The translations under genes were made by a program, and so were the position numbers. DNA of 64,000 bases from contig JACKNJ010000006.1 in the NCBI GenBank assembly GCA_024234895.1, positions 1-64,000 of the forward strand, in the 5' to 3' direction. Below are positions 1 through 8,251 of this stretch, piece by piece. The notes beneath the pieces were generated by a model. The model was given only the letters and a program-made list of their open reading frames with translations. It was not told the DNA's origin and did no database searches. Each line of letters opens with the position of its first letter. The first letter of the stretch is position 1. The stretch is from Gammaproteobacteria bacterium. Its GTDB lineage: Bacteria; Pseudomonadota; Gammaproteobacteria; JACKNK01.

Positions 1-549
1 GTGTCTTCCCCGGCTCTCAGCCGGGGCCGCATTGAAGCACCCGAAATCGACCGGGTCCGGCTCGCGGATGTGCAACGTCTTCCCCGGCTCTCAGCCGGGG
101 CCGCATTGAAGCCTGGATGGTTTCGCCGATGCCGGCGTGGCATGGGTCTGTCTTCCCCGGCTCTCAGCCGGGGCCGCATTGAAGCTGCTCGTTGTTCGGT
201 TTCGGTCTGGCAGTCGACGCAGGTCTTCCCCGGCTCTCAGCCGGGGCCGCATTGAAGCGACCAGCATGTTCACAGGCGCTTCGTTGTCGGTGGTCATGTC
301 TTCCCCGGCTCTCAGCCGGGGCCGCATTGAAGCCGGGTGTAGCCCGTCCCGGAGGTGCGCGGGTCGAACAGTCTTCCCCGGCTCTCAGCCGGGGCCGCAT
401 TGAAGCAATTCGATCCTGGAGAACCTGCCGGAGCTGGGCAACGTCTTCCCCGGCTCTCAGCCGGGGCCGCATTGAAGCCAGCCGAACGCGGTAAAGGGGT
501 CCGCTCCGGTCTCGTCTTCCCCGGTTCTCAGCCGGGGCCGCTTTGAAGC
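1..549 (+). CRISPR. CRISPR array, leader-distal end (8 repeats, 7 spacers)
   Basis: Eight 36-bp direct repeats start at 3, 77, 150, 223, 298, 371, 443 and 514 and are separated by unrelated spacers of 38, 37, 37, 37, 39, 37, 36 and 35 bp range (seven spacers, 35-39 bp). The repeat begins GTCTTCCCC, contains the palindrome CCCCGGCT-CTC-AGCCGGGG (8-bp stem, 3-nt loop) and ends ATTGAAGC. The first seven repeats are identical; the last (514-549) has two substitutions, the usual state of the leader-distal repeat, so the array most likely runs left to right with leader and cas genes beyond the left edge. An ATTGAAGC 3' handle with 36-bp repeats is seen in type I (for example I-G/I-U, I-C-like) and type III systems; the subtype cannot be settled here because no cas gene is in the window. 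Confidence 0.97.
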
Positions 550-582
550 CGACGGGCCGTCGGGGAAGGTGGGAACACCTTC
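549..582. terminator. tandem hairpins between CRISPR array and solute-binding gene
   Basis: Two adjacent inverted repeats fill the gap between the array and the stop of the next gene: CCGACGG-G-CCGTCGG at 549-563 and GAAGGTG-GGAA-CACCTTC at 565-582. Neither has a clear U-run. They could end transcription of the convergent array (+) and solute-binding gene (-), but this is a structural inference only. Confidence 0.35.
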
Positions 583-583
583 T

Positions 584-2071
584 TCAGCGACGCAGGTTGA
601 TCAAGCCGTCGTAGTTGCCATCGGCGGCAACGGTGTAGCCGGTGACGCGCTGGCGGGCGACGTACGTGTGGTCCTCGTACCAGAGCGGTACGTAGGGCAG
701 TCGATCGAGCAAGCGGGCCTGGATGCGGGCGTAGAGATCGGCGCGGTGGGCCAGTTCCGGCTCGGATTCCGCCTGATCGATCAGGGCGTCGAGTTCGGCA
801 TCGCGGAAGCGACCGCGGTTGGCGCCGTTCGGGGGCATGGAATCCGAATGGAACGCGTAGCGGAAGATGTCCGGCGTCTTGATGCCCACCCAGCTCAGTG
901 AATACATCTGGAAGCGGCCGGCCTTGATGTCGCCGAAGAAGGTGCCCCAGTCGTAGCTGCGCAGATCGACTTCGATGCCGGCGTCGGCGAGCTGGCTCTG
1001 GATGATCGTTGCCAGGCGCACGCGGAATGGGTCGCTGGAGGTCTTGTAGACGAGTTTCAGCGGGTTGCCGGGGCCGTAGCCGGCTTCCGCCAGCAATTGC
1101 CGGGCGCGGTCCAGGTCGCGGCGAAATTCCGGCAGGTCGCGCCCACCCGCCCAGTGCGAGGGCGGCAGCAGCGATTGCGCCGGGCGCGCGCCGCCGACCA
1201 GGACGTGTTCGATGATGGCCTGGCGGTCGATCGCGGCGGCGACGGCGGCCCGCACCTGCCACTTGCCGGTGTCCGGGTCGTCGAGATTGAACCCGAGGTA
1301 GGTGAAGTTGGAGCCCGGCGCGCGGGTGACGTTCACCCCTTGCTGTTCCGCGAGAAAACCAATCAGTTCCGGCGGCACGTCGTTCTGCAGCATGTCCACC
1401 TCGCCGCGCAGGAGTTTGAGCGCGCGCACGGTCGGGTCCTTCACGACGACGAATTCGATGGCCTCGTTGTCTTTCATTCGAACCAGCCGCAATCGTTCCT
1501 GCTCCGGCCAGGCGTCGAACCGGAACGGACCGGAGCCGATGGGATGCTGGCCCAACTCGCCGGCGACGCTGCCAGCGGGCGCAATGCCGAGTTGCAGATA
1601 ACCGGGAAACAGCGGGTCGGGTTTGCTCAGGTGGAAGTCGACGGTGTCGTCGTCGATGGCGTCGATGCGCTGAATCACCGCCAGCGCGCTACGATGCGGC
1701 GAGGCGTTGGCGGGGTCGAGGATGAAATCGAGGGTCGCTTTCACGTCGGTGGCGGTGAGGCGCCGGCCATCGTGGAAGGTGCGCCCTTCCCTGCCCAGAT
1801 GAAACCGGTAGTGGTCCGGCGCCGGCATCTCCCAGTCCGCGAGCGACGGAACCGGACGCAGTTGCGCGTCGAAATCGACCAGCCGCGCATAGATCAGGCG
1901 GTTGATGCGTTCGGCGGCGGCGTCCGTCGCCAGACGGGGATCGAGCCCGCTGGCCGAACTGGCGAGCGCGAAACGCAGACCTTCGACCGGTGGCTGGTCG
2001 CAGGCACCCAGGATCAGCAGCGTGGCGGCGATCACGACAGCACGCATCGCCAGACGGAGGGATGCGGCCAC
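584..2071 (-). CDS. peptide/nickel ABC transporter solute-binding lipoprotein (SBP_bac_5)
   Basis: A 495-residue extracytoplasmic solute-binding protein of family 5 (DppA/OppA type), which captures peptides or related ligands for an ABC importer. A lipoprotein signal is visible with lipobox LGAC at residues 21-24, so the mature protein is a lipoprotein anchored by Cys24. The body shows family-5 features: a GLDPRLATD-type N-terminus, a LADWEMPAPDHYRFHL region, and the GSGPFRF segment. The start is a GTG whose G is also the last base of the upstream CYTH gene stop (TAGTG), implying translational coupling; ATG at 2047 would also leave an intact signal peptide. No permease or ATPase genes are beside it, so it is an orphan binding protein in this view; its ligand is unknown. 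Confidence 0.9.
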   Translation of the reverse strand: MAASLRLAMRAVVIAATLLILGACDQPPVEGLRFALASSASGLDPRLATDAAAERINRLIYARLVDFDAQLRPVPSLADWEMPAPDHYRFHLGREGRTFHDGRRLTATDVKATLDFILDPANASPHRSALAVIQRIDAIDDDTVDFHLSKPDPLFPGYLQLGIAPAGSVAGELGQHPIGSGPFRFDAWPEQERLRLVRMKDNEAIEFVVVKDPTVRALKLLRGEVDMLQNDVPPELIGFLAEQQGVNVTRAPGSNFTYLGFNLDDPDTGKWQVRAAVAAAIDRQAIIEHVLVGGARPAQSLLPPSHWAGGRDLPEFRRDLDRARQLLAEAGYGPGNPLKLVYKTSSDPFRVRLATIIQSQLADAGIEVDLRSYDWGTFFGDIKAGRFQMYSLSWVGIKTPDIFRYAFHSDSMPPNGANRGRFRDAELDALIDQAESEPELAHRADLYARIQARLLDRLPYVPLWYEDHTYVARQRVTGYTVAADGNYDGLINLRR

Positions 2072-2538
2072 TACCAGTCTTTGTACGGATGCTTGCCGAG
2101 GTTGGAGTTGTAGTAGCGCGGGTCGTCGGATACCTCATCGCCCAGCCAGGCCGGGCGCTCGAAGGCTTCGTCGACGGCGCCGAGCTCGATCTCGGCGACC
2201 ACCAGGCCGGCGTTGTCGCCCTCGAAGACGTCGACTTCCCACAGATGCGCGCCGTGGCGCACGTAATGGCGCACCTTTTCGATCAGCGGCTTGGCGCAGA
2301 GCTCGTCGAGCATGTGGCGCGCGTCTTCGATCGGCAGCGGGTATTCGTATTCCTGGCGGGTCACGCCGAGCGTGGCGCTCTTGATGTTCAGACGGGCCTC
2401 GTCGCCGGAGATGCGCACCCGCACCGAGGCCAGGCCGCTGCCGACCATGTAGCCCTGGCGATAGGCCTTGCTGCGCTCCGCTTCGGCCTTGAAGGCGTCG
2501 CTGACGACCAGGAATTTGCGTTCGATCTCGATGCCCAT
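2071..2538 (-). CDS. CYTH-domain protein (triphosphate tunnel metalloenzyme family)
   Basis: A 155-residue protein of the CYTH/TTM superfamily, enzymes that bind triphosphate-containing substrates in a beta-barrel tunnel (inorganic triphosphatase, thiamine triphosphatase or class IV adenylate cyclase). The signature E-x-E-x-K is at residues 4-8 (EIERK), and further charged tunnel strands follow (RVRISGDEARLNIK, YEYPLP, WEVDVFEG, AEIEL). The length is that of single-domain bacterial CYTH proteins, without the C-terminal CHAD domain. It lies 23 bp downstream of apbE on the same strand and overlaps the solute-binding gene by one base, so the three probably form one transcript. The precise reaction is not determinable from sequence; inorganic triphosphatase is the commonest finding for such proteins. 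Confidence 0.9.
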   Translation of the reverse strand: MGIEIERKFLVVSDAFKAEAERSKAYRQGYMVGSGLASVRVRISGDEARLNIKSATLGVTRQEYEYPLPIEDARHMLDELCAKPLIEKVRHYVRHGAHLWEVDVFEGDNAGLVVAEIELGAVDEAFERPAWLGDEVSDDPRYYNSNLGKHPYKDW

Positions 2539-2561
2539 CGACGGATCTCCCCTCGTCCGCG

Positions 2562-3575
2562 TTATTTCCGGCTGGCCTTCATGCGCTCACGCAAGGGCGT
2601 CGTCGTGTGAATCTGTCCATCCTCGTCGACCAGCATCGCCTGGCGAAGCTTGAACGCGGCTACCAAGTCCTTCCAACGCGTCACGCCGGCCACCACCATC
2701 GCGGTCGCGACCGCATCGGCAAGCACCGCGTCCGGGTGCACCACCGTGGCCGAGGCCACTCCCATGACCGGCCGCCCGGTCGACGGGTCGATGATGTGCG
2801 CATAGCGCACGCCTTCGTAATCGTTGAAGCGCTCGTAATTGCCGGACGTGAACACGCTCTCGTCCTCCAGCACATCGAGCTCGCCGATGGCGCCTTCCCC
2901 GAACGGATTCTTGATGCCGATATGCCAGGGACGCCCGTGTTTCATCCCGATCACCCGCAGATCGCCACCGGCATTGACCAGGGCGTTCTCGATACGGTGC
3001 TTGCGCAGGATGTCGATGGCGACATTGACCGCATGGCCCTTGGCGATGCCACCGAAATCCAGCGCGACCATCGGATTGCTGGACGTCACGCAGTTCCGTT
3101 CATCGATGCTCAGGTCGCTGGCGCTCGGCTTGGCCTCCAACACTTTGGCGATATCGAGGAAGCTTGGCGGTGCGCGGCCCTGCACCGGTTCATCCGTGTG
3201 GAAACCCCACATCCCGACCAGCTTGCCGATGGCGGCGTTGAAACGGCCTCCGGTGAGTTGCTCGAACTCGGCACTGCGGCGGATCAGCTCGGCGATCTCG
3301 TCGCTGACGCAGAACGTCTCGCCGTTTGCGATGGCGTTGTTGAGATCGACCAGCATGCCGGGTTTCCAGGCGTGCAGATCGCGATGCATCGTCTGGAAAC
3401 GCTGCTCGATCTCGCTCATCGCGTCGCTGAAAGCGCTGGCGTCGTCGGTGGCGGCCATCACTTCGACCAGCGTGCCGAAGACCATGAGCGTGCGTTGTTC
3501 CATCGGCCCGGAACTACAGGCCGTCAGGCCCATGATCGCGCCGATCAGAATGATTTTGCGTGCAAAAGCCAGCAT
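2562..3575 (-). CDS. apbE: FAD:protein FMN transferase (lipoprotein)
   Basis: ApbE transfers FMN from FAD onto a Thr/Ser of periplasm-facing target domains such as those in Rnf or Nqr, using Mg2+. The 337-residue protein has a lipobox LTAC at residues 17-20, so it is exported and lipid-anchored. Typical motifs are present: GRFNAAIGKLVGMWGF (110-125), DFGGIAKGHAVN (173-184), NAGGDL (201-206), HIIDPSTGRP (260-269) and the metal-binding DAVLADAVATAM (282-293). No flavinylated target gene is present in the window, so the substrate is encoded elsewhere. ATG start, with the CYTH gene following closely on the same strand. Confidence 0.95.
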   Translation of the reverse strand: MLAFARKIILIGAIMGLTACSSGPMEQRTLMVFGTLVEVMAATDDASAFSDAMSEIEQRFQTMHRDLHAWKPGMLVDLNNAIANGETFCVSDEIAELIRRSAEFEQLTGGRFNAAIGKLVGMWGFHTDEPVQGRAPPSFLDIAKVLEAKPSASDLSIDERNCVTSSNPMVALDFGGIAKGHAVNVAIDILRKHRIENALVNAGGDLRVIGMKHGRPWHIGIKNPFGEGAIGELDVLEDESVFTSGNYERFNDYEGVRYAHIIDPSTGRPVMGVASATVVHPDAVLADAVATAMVVAGVTRWKDLVAAFKLRQAMLVDEDGQIHTTTPLRERMKASRK

Positions 3576-3641
3576 TTCGTCGGTTTAATCCCTGCTTCGC
3601 GTTTCTATAATCCCGGCCACCAGACTGCCAGGAACGTTCTC

Positions 3642-3863
3642 ATGCCGTATTTCGTCTTCAACGTGTTTCCGAACAAGAAGGTCAAGGAAGTGGATTCCTT
3701 CGACGCCTATCGCGAAGCGCGCAACTTCGCCCGCGAGAAGCGCGCCGCCCTTGCTGCCGGAGACGAGTATGTCGTGAAAGTCATCTTCGCCGGTAACGCC
3801 GACGAGGCCGCCCGCCTGCTGACCACGGAGCGCGAGGCGCGACCGCTGGGTGAGGATGCCTGA
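3642..3863 (+). CDS. small conserved hypothetical protein (73 aa)
   Basis: A 73-residue acidic/basic mixed protein starting at ATG 3642 (MPYFVFNVFPNKKVKEVD), divergent from apbE and ended by the strong hairpin at 3897-3925. The N-terminal beta-rich FVFNVFP segment followed by two amphipathic helices (DAYREARNFAREKRAALA and ADEAARLLTTERE) suggests a small folded cytoplasmic protein. Codon use matches the neighbours. I recognise it only as the kind of small protein common in GC-rich Gammaproteobacteria; no function can be assigned. Confidence 0.75.
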   Translation: MPYFVFNVFPNKKVKEVDSFDAYREARNFAREKRAALAAGDEYVVKVIFAGNADEAARLLTTEREARPLGEDA

Positions 3864-3896
3864 ATCCCTTCTCGGCCATTCCGCCGACCCGATATG

Positions 3897-3925
3897 AAAA
3901 AGGCCCGAACGTTTCGGGCCTTTTT
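3897..3925. terminator. bidirectional intrinsic terminator
   Basis: AAAAAGGCCCGAA (3897-3909), loop CGT, then TTCGGGCCTTTTT (3913-3925): a 13-bp stem with A-run on one side and T-run on the other. It sits between the convergent 73-aa gene (+) and glnB (-) and serves both strands. Confidence 0.93.
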
Positions 3926-3947
3926 CGTTACTAGCGGACGACCGGCG

Positions 3948-4286
3948 TCAAACCGCCGCGTCGTCTTCCTCGCCGGTGCGGATGCGCACAACCCTGGCGA
4001 CGTCGCTGACGAAGATCTTGCCGTCGCCGATCTTGCCGGTGCGGGCCGCGCCGACGATGGCGTCGATGACCGCTTCCACGCGGTCGTCGGAGACCACGAT
4101 GTCGATCTTCACCTTCGGCAGGAAGTCGACGACGTACTCGGCGCCGCGATACAGCTCGGTGTGGCCCTTCTGGCGACCGAAGCCCTTGACCTCGACCGCG
4201 GTCATGCCGGTCACGCCGATCTCGGACAGCGCCTCGCGCACGTCGTCGAGCTTGAACGGTTTGATGATGGCTTCGATCTTTTTCAT
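3948..4286 (-). CDS. glnB: nitrogen regulatory protein P-II
   Basis: GlnB is the trimeric PII signal protein that reports nitrogen (glutamine/2-oxoglutarate) and ATP/ADP status to glutamine synthetase adenylylation and the NtrBC system. The 112-residue protein has the standard length, the KGFGRQKGHTELYRGAEY T-loop with the uridylylation site Tyr51, and the C-terminal DVARVVRIRTGEEDDAAV. The opening MKKIEAIIKPFKLDDVREAL and the C-terminus are closer to GlnB than to GlnK, and no amtB is adjacent. It appears monocistronic, with its own promoter and a shared terminator downstream. Confidence 0.97.
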   Translation of the reverse strand: MKKIEAIIKPFKLDDVREALSEIGVTGMTAVEVKGFGRQKGHTELYRGAEYVVDFLPKVKIDIVVSDDRVEAVIDAIVGAARTGKIGDGKIFVSDVARVVRIRTGEEDDAAV

Positions 4287-4324
4287 TTTTTCCGGCTCCT
4301 CGCCTCGGGTTGAGCGTTCGACCG

Positions 4325-4330
4325 ATTATA
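4325..4330 (-). promoter_or_regulatory. -10 box of probable glnB promoter
   Basis: The minus strand reads GTATATAATCGG here; TATAAT (4330-4325) is a perfect -10 hexamer 39 bp upstream of the glnB start. The -35 region is not a good match, so activator help or an extended -10 is possible. Confidence 0.5.
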
Positions 4331-4375
4331 TACAGGCTGGCGGCGCACGAAGGAACGGCCCTGTCCAGCGCGCGT

Positions 4376-4723
4376 TCACAGCTTGTCGCGGAACATGAAG
4401 AATGCCGCGCCGAGCAGACACAGCGCCGCCCACAGATAGTCCAGCTTGAGCGGTTCGCGCAGGTAGAAGATCGCGAACGGCACGAACACGGCGAGCGCGA
4501 TCAGCTCCTGCATGATCTTGAGCTGCCCGATGCTGAACACGGTGAAACCGATACGGTTCGCCGGCACCTGGAGCAGATATTCGAACAGGGCGATGCCCCA
4601 GCTCACCAGCGCGGCGATCCACCATGGCCGGTCATTCAGTTCCTTGAGGTGCGCGTACCAGGCGAACGTCATGAAGACGTTGCTCAACAGCAGCAACAGC
4701 GGACTCAGCAGCGTGGAAGGCAT
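4376..4723 (-). CDS. DUF486 / DMT-family small membrane protein
   Basis: A 115-residue inner-membrane protein with four predicted transmembrane segments, related to the small multidrug/DMT fold (DUF486 family). The first helix is LLSPLLLLLSNVFMTFAWYAH and the others run through PWWIAALVSWGIALFEYLLQVP, QLKIMQELIALAVFVPFAIFYL and YLWAALCLLGAAFFMF. The start chosen is ATG 4723 (MPSTLLSP) because upstream residues are unlike the family. The substrate, if any, is unknown. It is on the same strand as glnB and the VOC gene but without tight coupling. Confidence 0.85.
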   Translation of the reverse strand: MPSTLLSPLLLLLSNVFMTFAWYAHLKELNDRPWWIAALVSWGIALFEYLLQVPANRIGFTVFSIGQLKIMQELIALAVFVPFAIFYLREPLKLDYLWAALCLLGAAFFMFRDKL

Positions 4724-4809
4724 CGGACGCACCCCGAAGGTCTGACTCGGCGGCGCATCTTGCGCCGCGACGCGGCGCCCGGACAACGCACCGGGAATAC
4801 GGACCTGGA

Positions 4810-5190
4810 TCAGCGGTGTTCGATGACCTCGATGGCGTTGCCGTCCGGGTCGCGGCAGAACAGCGCGCGGCGTCCGGAGCGGCTCGTCGTGTAGGCCACG
4901 CCGGCGGCATCCAGGGCGGCACCCAACGGGCCGATGGCATCCACGGTCAACGCGACGTGCCGATCGCGCCCGCCGTGCGCCGGACGGCCTTCGGTGGCAT
5001 CGGGGTTGGGCAGTTCGAGCAGATGAATCTGGCGGTTACCGACGATCAGCCACGCCCCCGGATACCCTAGATCGGGGCGATCCGGAACCACCTGCAAGCC
5101 CAGCAGATCGCGATAGAAACCGAGGGCGCGCGCGGTGTCCGCGACGATGACGCTGACGTGATGGAGGTCGTCGATCTGGAAACTCATCAT
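4810..5190 (-). CDS. VOC-family (glyoxalase/dioxygenase fold) protein
   Basis: A 126-residue single-module vicinal oxygen chelate protein. The start MMSFQIDDLHHVSVIVAD and the core FYRDLLGLQ, the HLLELPNP strand, the DRHVALTVD strand and the C-terminal RALFCRDPDGNAIEVIEH (typical metal-ligand Glu strand) fit the glyoxalase/bleomycin-resistance superfamily. The likely metal ligands are the early His pair, His in DRHVAL, and Glu in IEVIEH. The reaction is not predictable; such proteins include lactoylglutathione lyases, epimerases and dioxygenases. It is divergent from the dap operon with a 74-bp shared promoter region. Confidence 0.88.
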   Translation of the reverse strand: MMSFQIDDLHHVSVIVADTARALGFYRDLLGLQVVPDRPDLGYPGAWLIVGNRQIHLLELPNPDATEGRPAHGGRDRHVALTVDAIGPLGAALDAAGVAYTTSRSGRRALFCRDPDGNAIEVIEHR

Positions 5191-5203
5191 CTGGTTATCC
5201 GGT

Positions 5204-5232
5204 TTGGTGGCGATTGGCCGCAACCTTATACT
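5204..5232 (+). promoter_or_regulatory. sigma-70-type promoter of the dap operon
   Basis: TTGGTG (5204-5209) and TATACT (5227-5232) are separated by 17 bp, with the first codon of dapC at 5265. This is the only good promoter match ahead of the dapC-dapD-yffB run. Confidence 0.6.
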
Positions 5233-5264
5233 TCCGCGCTTTCCCGGTTGCACTCCCCGCCCGC

Positions 5265-6470
5265 ATGAATCCCGATCTCGACCGGCTGCACGCCTACCCG
5301 TTCCAGAAGCTCGCCGCGCTGTTCGCAGGCACCACGCCGCCAGCGGAACTGAGCGACATCAAGCTGTCGATCGGCGAACCCAAGCATCCCGCCCCGCAAT
5401 TCGTGCGCGAGGCGCTGATCGGCGCGCTCGACGGCCTGGGCAGCTATCCGCTCACCAAGGGCAGCGCCGCGCTGCGCGGGGCCATAGCCGACTGGTGCAC
5501 GCGCCGTTTTCAGCTCGACGGGATCGATGTCGAACGCGAGATCCTGCCCGTCACCGGCACCCGCGAGGCGCTGTTCGCGTTCGCGCAGGCGGTGGTTGAC
5601 CGCTGGCCGAATCCGGTCGTGGCGATGCCCAATCCGTTCTATCAGATTTACGAAGGCGCGGCGGTACTGGCCGGCGCCGATCCGTATTTCCTGAGCACCA
5701 CCGCCGAACACGCGTTCCAGCCGGATTTCGATGCGGTGCCAGCGGAAGTCTGGGATCGCTGCCAGCTGCTGTATCTGTGCTCGCCCGGCAACCCGACCGG
5801 CGCGGTGCTGACCACCGAAACGCTGCGCAAGGTCATCGAACTGGCCGACCGCCACGACTTCGTGATCGCCTCCGACGAGTGCTATTCGGAACTGTATCCG
5901 GTCGATGCCGAACCGCCGGTCGGCATCCTCCAAGTCTGCGCGGAAATGGGCCGCAACAACTACCGCCGCTGCGTCGCCTTCCATAGCCTGTCCAAGCGCT
6001 CCAACCTGCCCGGCATGCGCTCCGGCTTCGTCGCCGGCGACGCCGGAATCCTCGAACGTTTCCTGCTGTATCGCACCTACCACGGCTGCGCAATGGCGCC
6101 GCCGCACCAGGTCGCCAGCATCGCGGCCTGGCGCGACGAAGCCCACGTCGCCGAAAACCGCGCCCTGTATCAGGCCAAGTTCGACGCGGTGCTGGAAATC
6201 CTCGACGACGTCATGGACGTGCAGCGCCCGCAAGCCGGCTTCTACCTCTGGGCGCGCACCCCGAATCCGGAGGCGCCGGACTCCGACACCGCCTTCGCGC
6301 GCGGCCTGTATGATGCCGCCCACGTCACGGTGTTGCCGGGCAGCTACCTGTCCCGCGAGGTCGACGGCGTCAATCCCGGCGCCGGTTACGTGCGCATGGC
6401 GCTGGTCGCGCCGCTCGCCGAATGCACCGAGGCCGCGAAACGCATTCGCGCCTACATCGAATCCCTTTGA
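5265..6470 (+). CDS. dapC: succinyldiaminopimelate aminotransferase
   Basis: DapC is a fold-type I PLP aminotransferase that converts N-succinyl-2-amino-6-ketopimelate to N-succinyl-LL-diaminopimelate with glutamate as donor, in the succinylase route to lysine and peptidoglycan. The 401-residue protein shows SPGNPTG (173-179), the PLP-contacting Asp204 in SDECYSEL, and the Schiff-base Lys244 in SLSKRSNLPGMRSGF. Its place directly ahead of dapD and dapE supports DapC over a general aspartate-type transaminase. ATG 5265 is chosen because it follows the promoter at 5204-5232 and matches the family start (MNPDLDRLHAYPF). Confidence 0.96.
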   Translation: MNPDLDRLHAYPFQKLAALFAGTTPPAELSDIKLSIGEPKHPAPQFVREALIGALDGLGSYPLTKGSAALRGAIADWCTRRFQLDGIDVEREILPVTGTREALFAFAQAVVDRWPNPVVAMPNPFYQIYEGAAVLAGADPYFLSTTAEHAFQPDFDAVPAEVWDRCQLLYLCSPGNPTGAVLTTETLRKVIELADRHDFVIASDECYSELYPVDAEPPVGILQVCAEMGRNNYRRCVAFHSLSKRSNLPGMRSGFVAGDAGILERFLLYRTYHGCAMAPPHQVASIAAWRDEAHVAENRALYQAKFDAVLEILDDVMDVQRPQAGFYLWARTPNPEAPDSDTAFARGLYDAAHVTVLPGSYLSREVDGVNPGAGYVRMALVAPLAECTEAAKRIRAYIESL

Positions 6471-6499
6471 ATCCACCTGCCAGACCTTTGGAGAACCCC

Positions 6500-7324
<825 letters not shown>

Positions 7325-7331
7325 GCCGCTC

Positions 7332-7682
7332 GTGCCCACCGTCTACGGCATTCCCAACTGCGACACCATGAAGAAGGCCCGCGCCTGGCTGGCCGAGCAT
7401 GGTGTCGCCCACGACTTTCACGATTACAAGAAGGCCGGGATCGATCGTGAACGTCTGGAGACCTGGGAGGCCAAGGTCGGCTGGGAGACGCTGCTTAATC
7501 GCAAAGGGATGATGTGGCGCAAGGTGCCCGAAGAGGCGCGCGCAAGCATCGATCGCGACTCGGCGTTGCAACTGATGCTGGACACACCGTCGATCATCAA
7601 ACGCCCGATACTGGTGCTGGACGACGGCGAGATCGTCGTCGGCTTCAATGCGAGCCTTTTCGAGACCGTATTTAAGACCTGA
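7332..7682 (+). CDS. yffB: ArsC/Spx-family reductase-like protein (YffB)
   Basis: A 116-residue thioredoxin-fold protein of the ArsC/Spx/YffB family. The N-terminus MPTVYGIPNCDTMKKARAWL has a single redox Cys10 (C-x-x-M, not CXXC), and KRPIL near residue 93 supplies the cis-Pro arginine motif. E. coli yffB also lies directly upstream of dapE and its product is a glutathione-binding ArsC-like protein of uncertain role, so the placement agrees with the family. The start is GTG at 7332, eight bases after the dapD stop. True arsenate reductase activity is not implied. Confidence 0.92.
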   Translation: MPTVYGIPNCDTMKKARAWLAEHGVAHDFHDYKKAGIDRERLETWEAKVGWETLLNRKGMMWRKVPEEARASIDRDSALQLMLDTPSIIKRPILVLDDGEIVVGFNASLFETVFKT

Positions 7683-7727
7683 TCCGGATGCTATATTCCG
7701 GTCATCACCAGCACCGGACTGACTCCG

Positions 7728-7976
7728 ATGACGCATCGCATCCTTGCCGAATTCTCCGCCTCCATCAGCGATCTGAAGAAGAACCCCATGGAAGTCGTGG
7801 GCAGCGGGCACGGTGGCCCCGTTGCGGTATTGAACCGCAACTCCCCTGCGTTTTACTGCGTGCCGGCCAGCGCCTACGAAGCCCTTATGGATCACCTCGA
7901 TGATCTCGAACTTGCCGCGCTCGTGAAGGAGCGCTCGGGTGGAGAGAGCATCGCGGTGAACATCGATGAGTTATGA
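7728..7976 (+). CDS. type II antitoxin, Phd/YefM (StbD) family
   Basis: An 82-residue antitoxin. The N-terminal MTHRILAEFSASISDLKKNP forms the Phd/YefM DNA-binding and dimer region, followed by AVLNRNSPAFYCVPASAYEALMDHLDDLEL, the standard YefM/StbD core. The flexible C-terminal tail (VKERSGGESIAVNIDEL) would neutralise the toxin. It overlaps the RelE-like toxin gene by 11 bp. A TATATT-like -10 at about 7691 in the short gap after yffB may give the pair its own autoregulated promoter. Confidence 0.93.
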   Translation: MTHRILAEFSASISDLKKNPMEVVGSGHGGPVAVLNRNSPAFYCVPASAYEALMDHLDDLELAALVKERSGGESIAVNIDEL

Positions 7977-8247
7977 ACTCCGCTTCCACGTCGATGCCAA
8001 ACGGGAGTGGGACCAGCTGGACACCTCCATCCGCGAACCATTCAAGAACAAACTCCGCGAACGCCTGATCGAACCGCATGTGCCGTCGGCGCGCCTGCGA
8101 GGATTCGCGGGACACGCCTACAAAATCAAACTGACCGCACTCGGCTATCGACTCGTCTACACCATCGACGGGGAGACGCTCACGGTGATCGCCGTGGGTA
8201 AACGCGAACGCAATGCCGTCTATAAATCAGCCACCAAGCGTAAGTGA
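7966..8247 (+). CDS. type II toxin, RelE/StbE-family mRNA interferase
   Basis: A 93-residue RelE-fold toxin predicted to cleave mRNA on the ribosome. It begins MSYELRFHVDAKREWDQLD and has the family strand/helix order, with basic candidates in RLRGFAGHAYKIKL, the YRLVYTIDGETLTVIAVGKRER strand pair and a C-terminal Lys/Arg tail. The toxin starts within the antitoxin gene and its stop is 4 bp before dapE, so the cassette sits inside the dap operon and dapE may be read from the antitoxin promoter. Confidence 0.93.
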   Translation: MSYELRFHVDAKREWDQLDTSIREPFKNKLRERLIEPHVPSARLRGFAGHAYKIKLTALGYRLVYTIDGETLTVIAVGKRERNAVYKSATKRK

Positions 8248-8251
8248 CCGC

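Noticed and set aside
1..549. Several open frames across the CRISPR array encode repetitive PRLRAGED- or LSAGAAL-type peptides.
   Set aside because: They arise only because the 36-bp repeat keeps frames open; they change identity at each spacer and have no ribosome sites.
7332..7682. Annotation of the yffB product as arsenate reductase.
   Set aside because: It has only Cys10 and lacks the ArsC arsenical context; synteny with dapE argues for the YffB subgroup.
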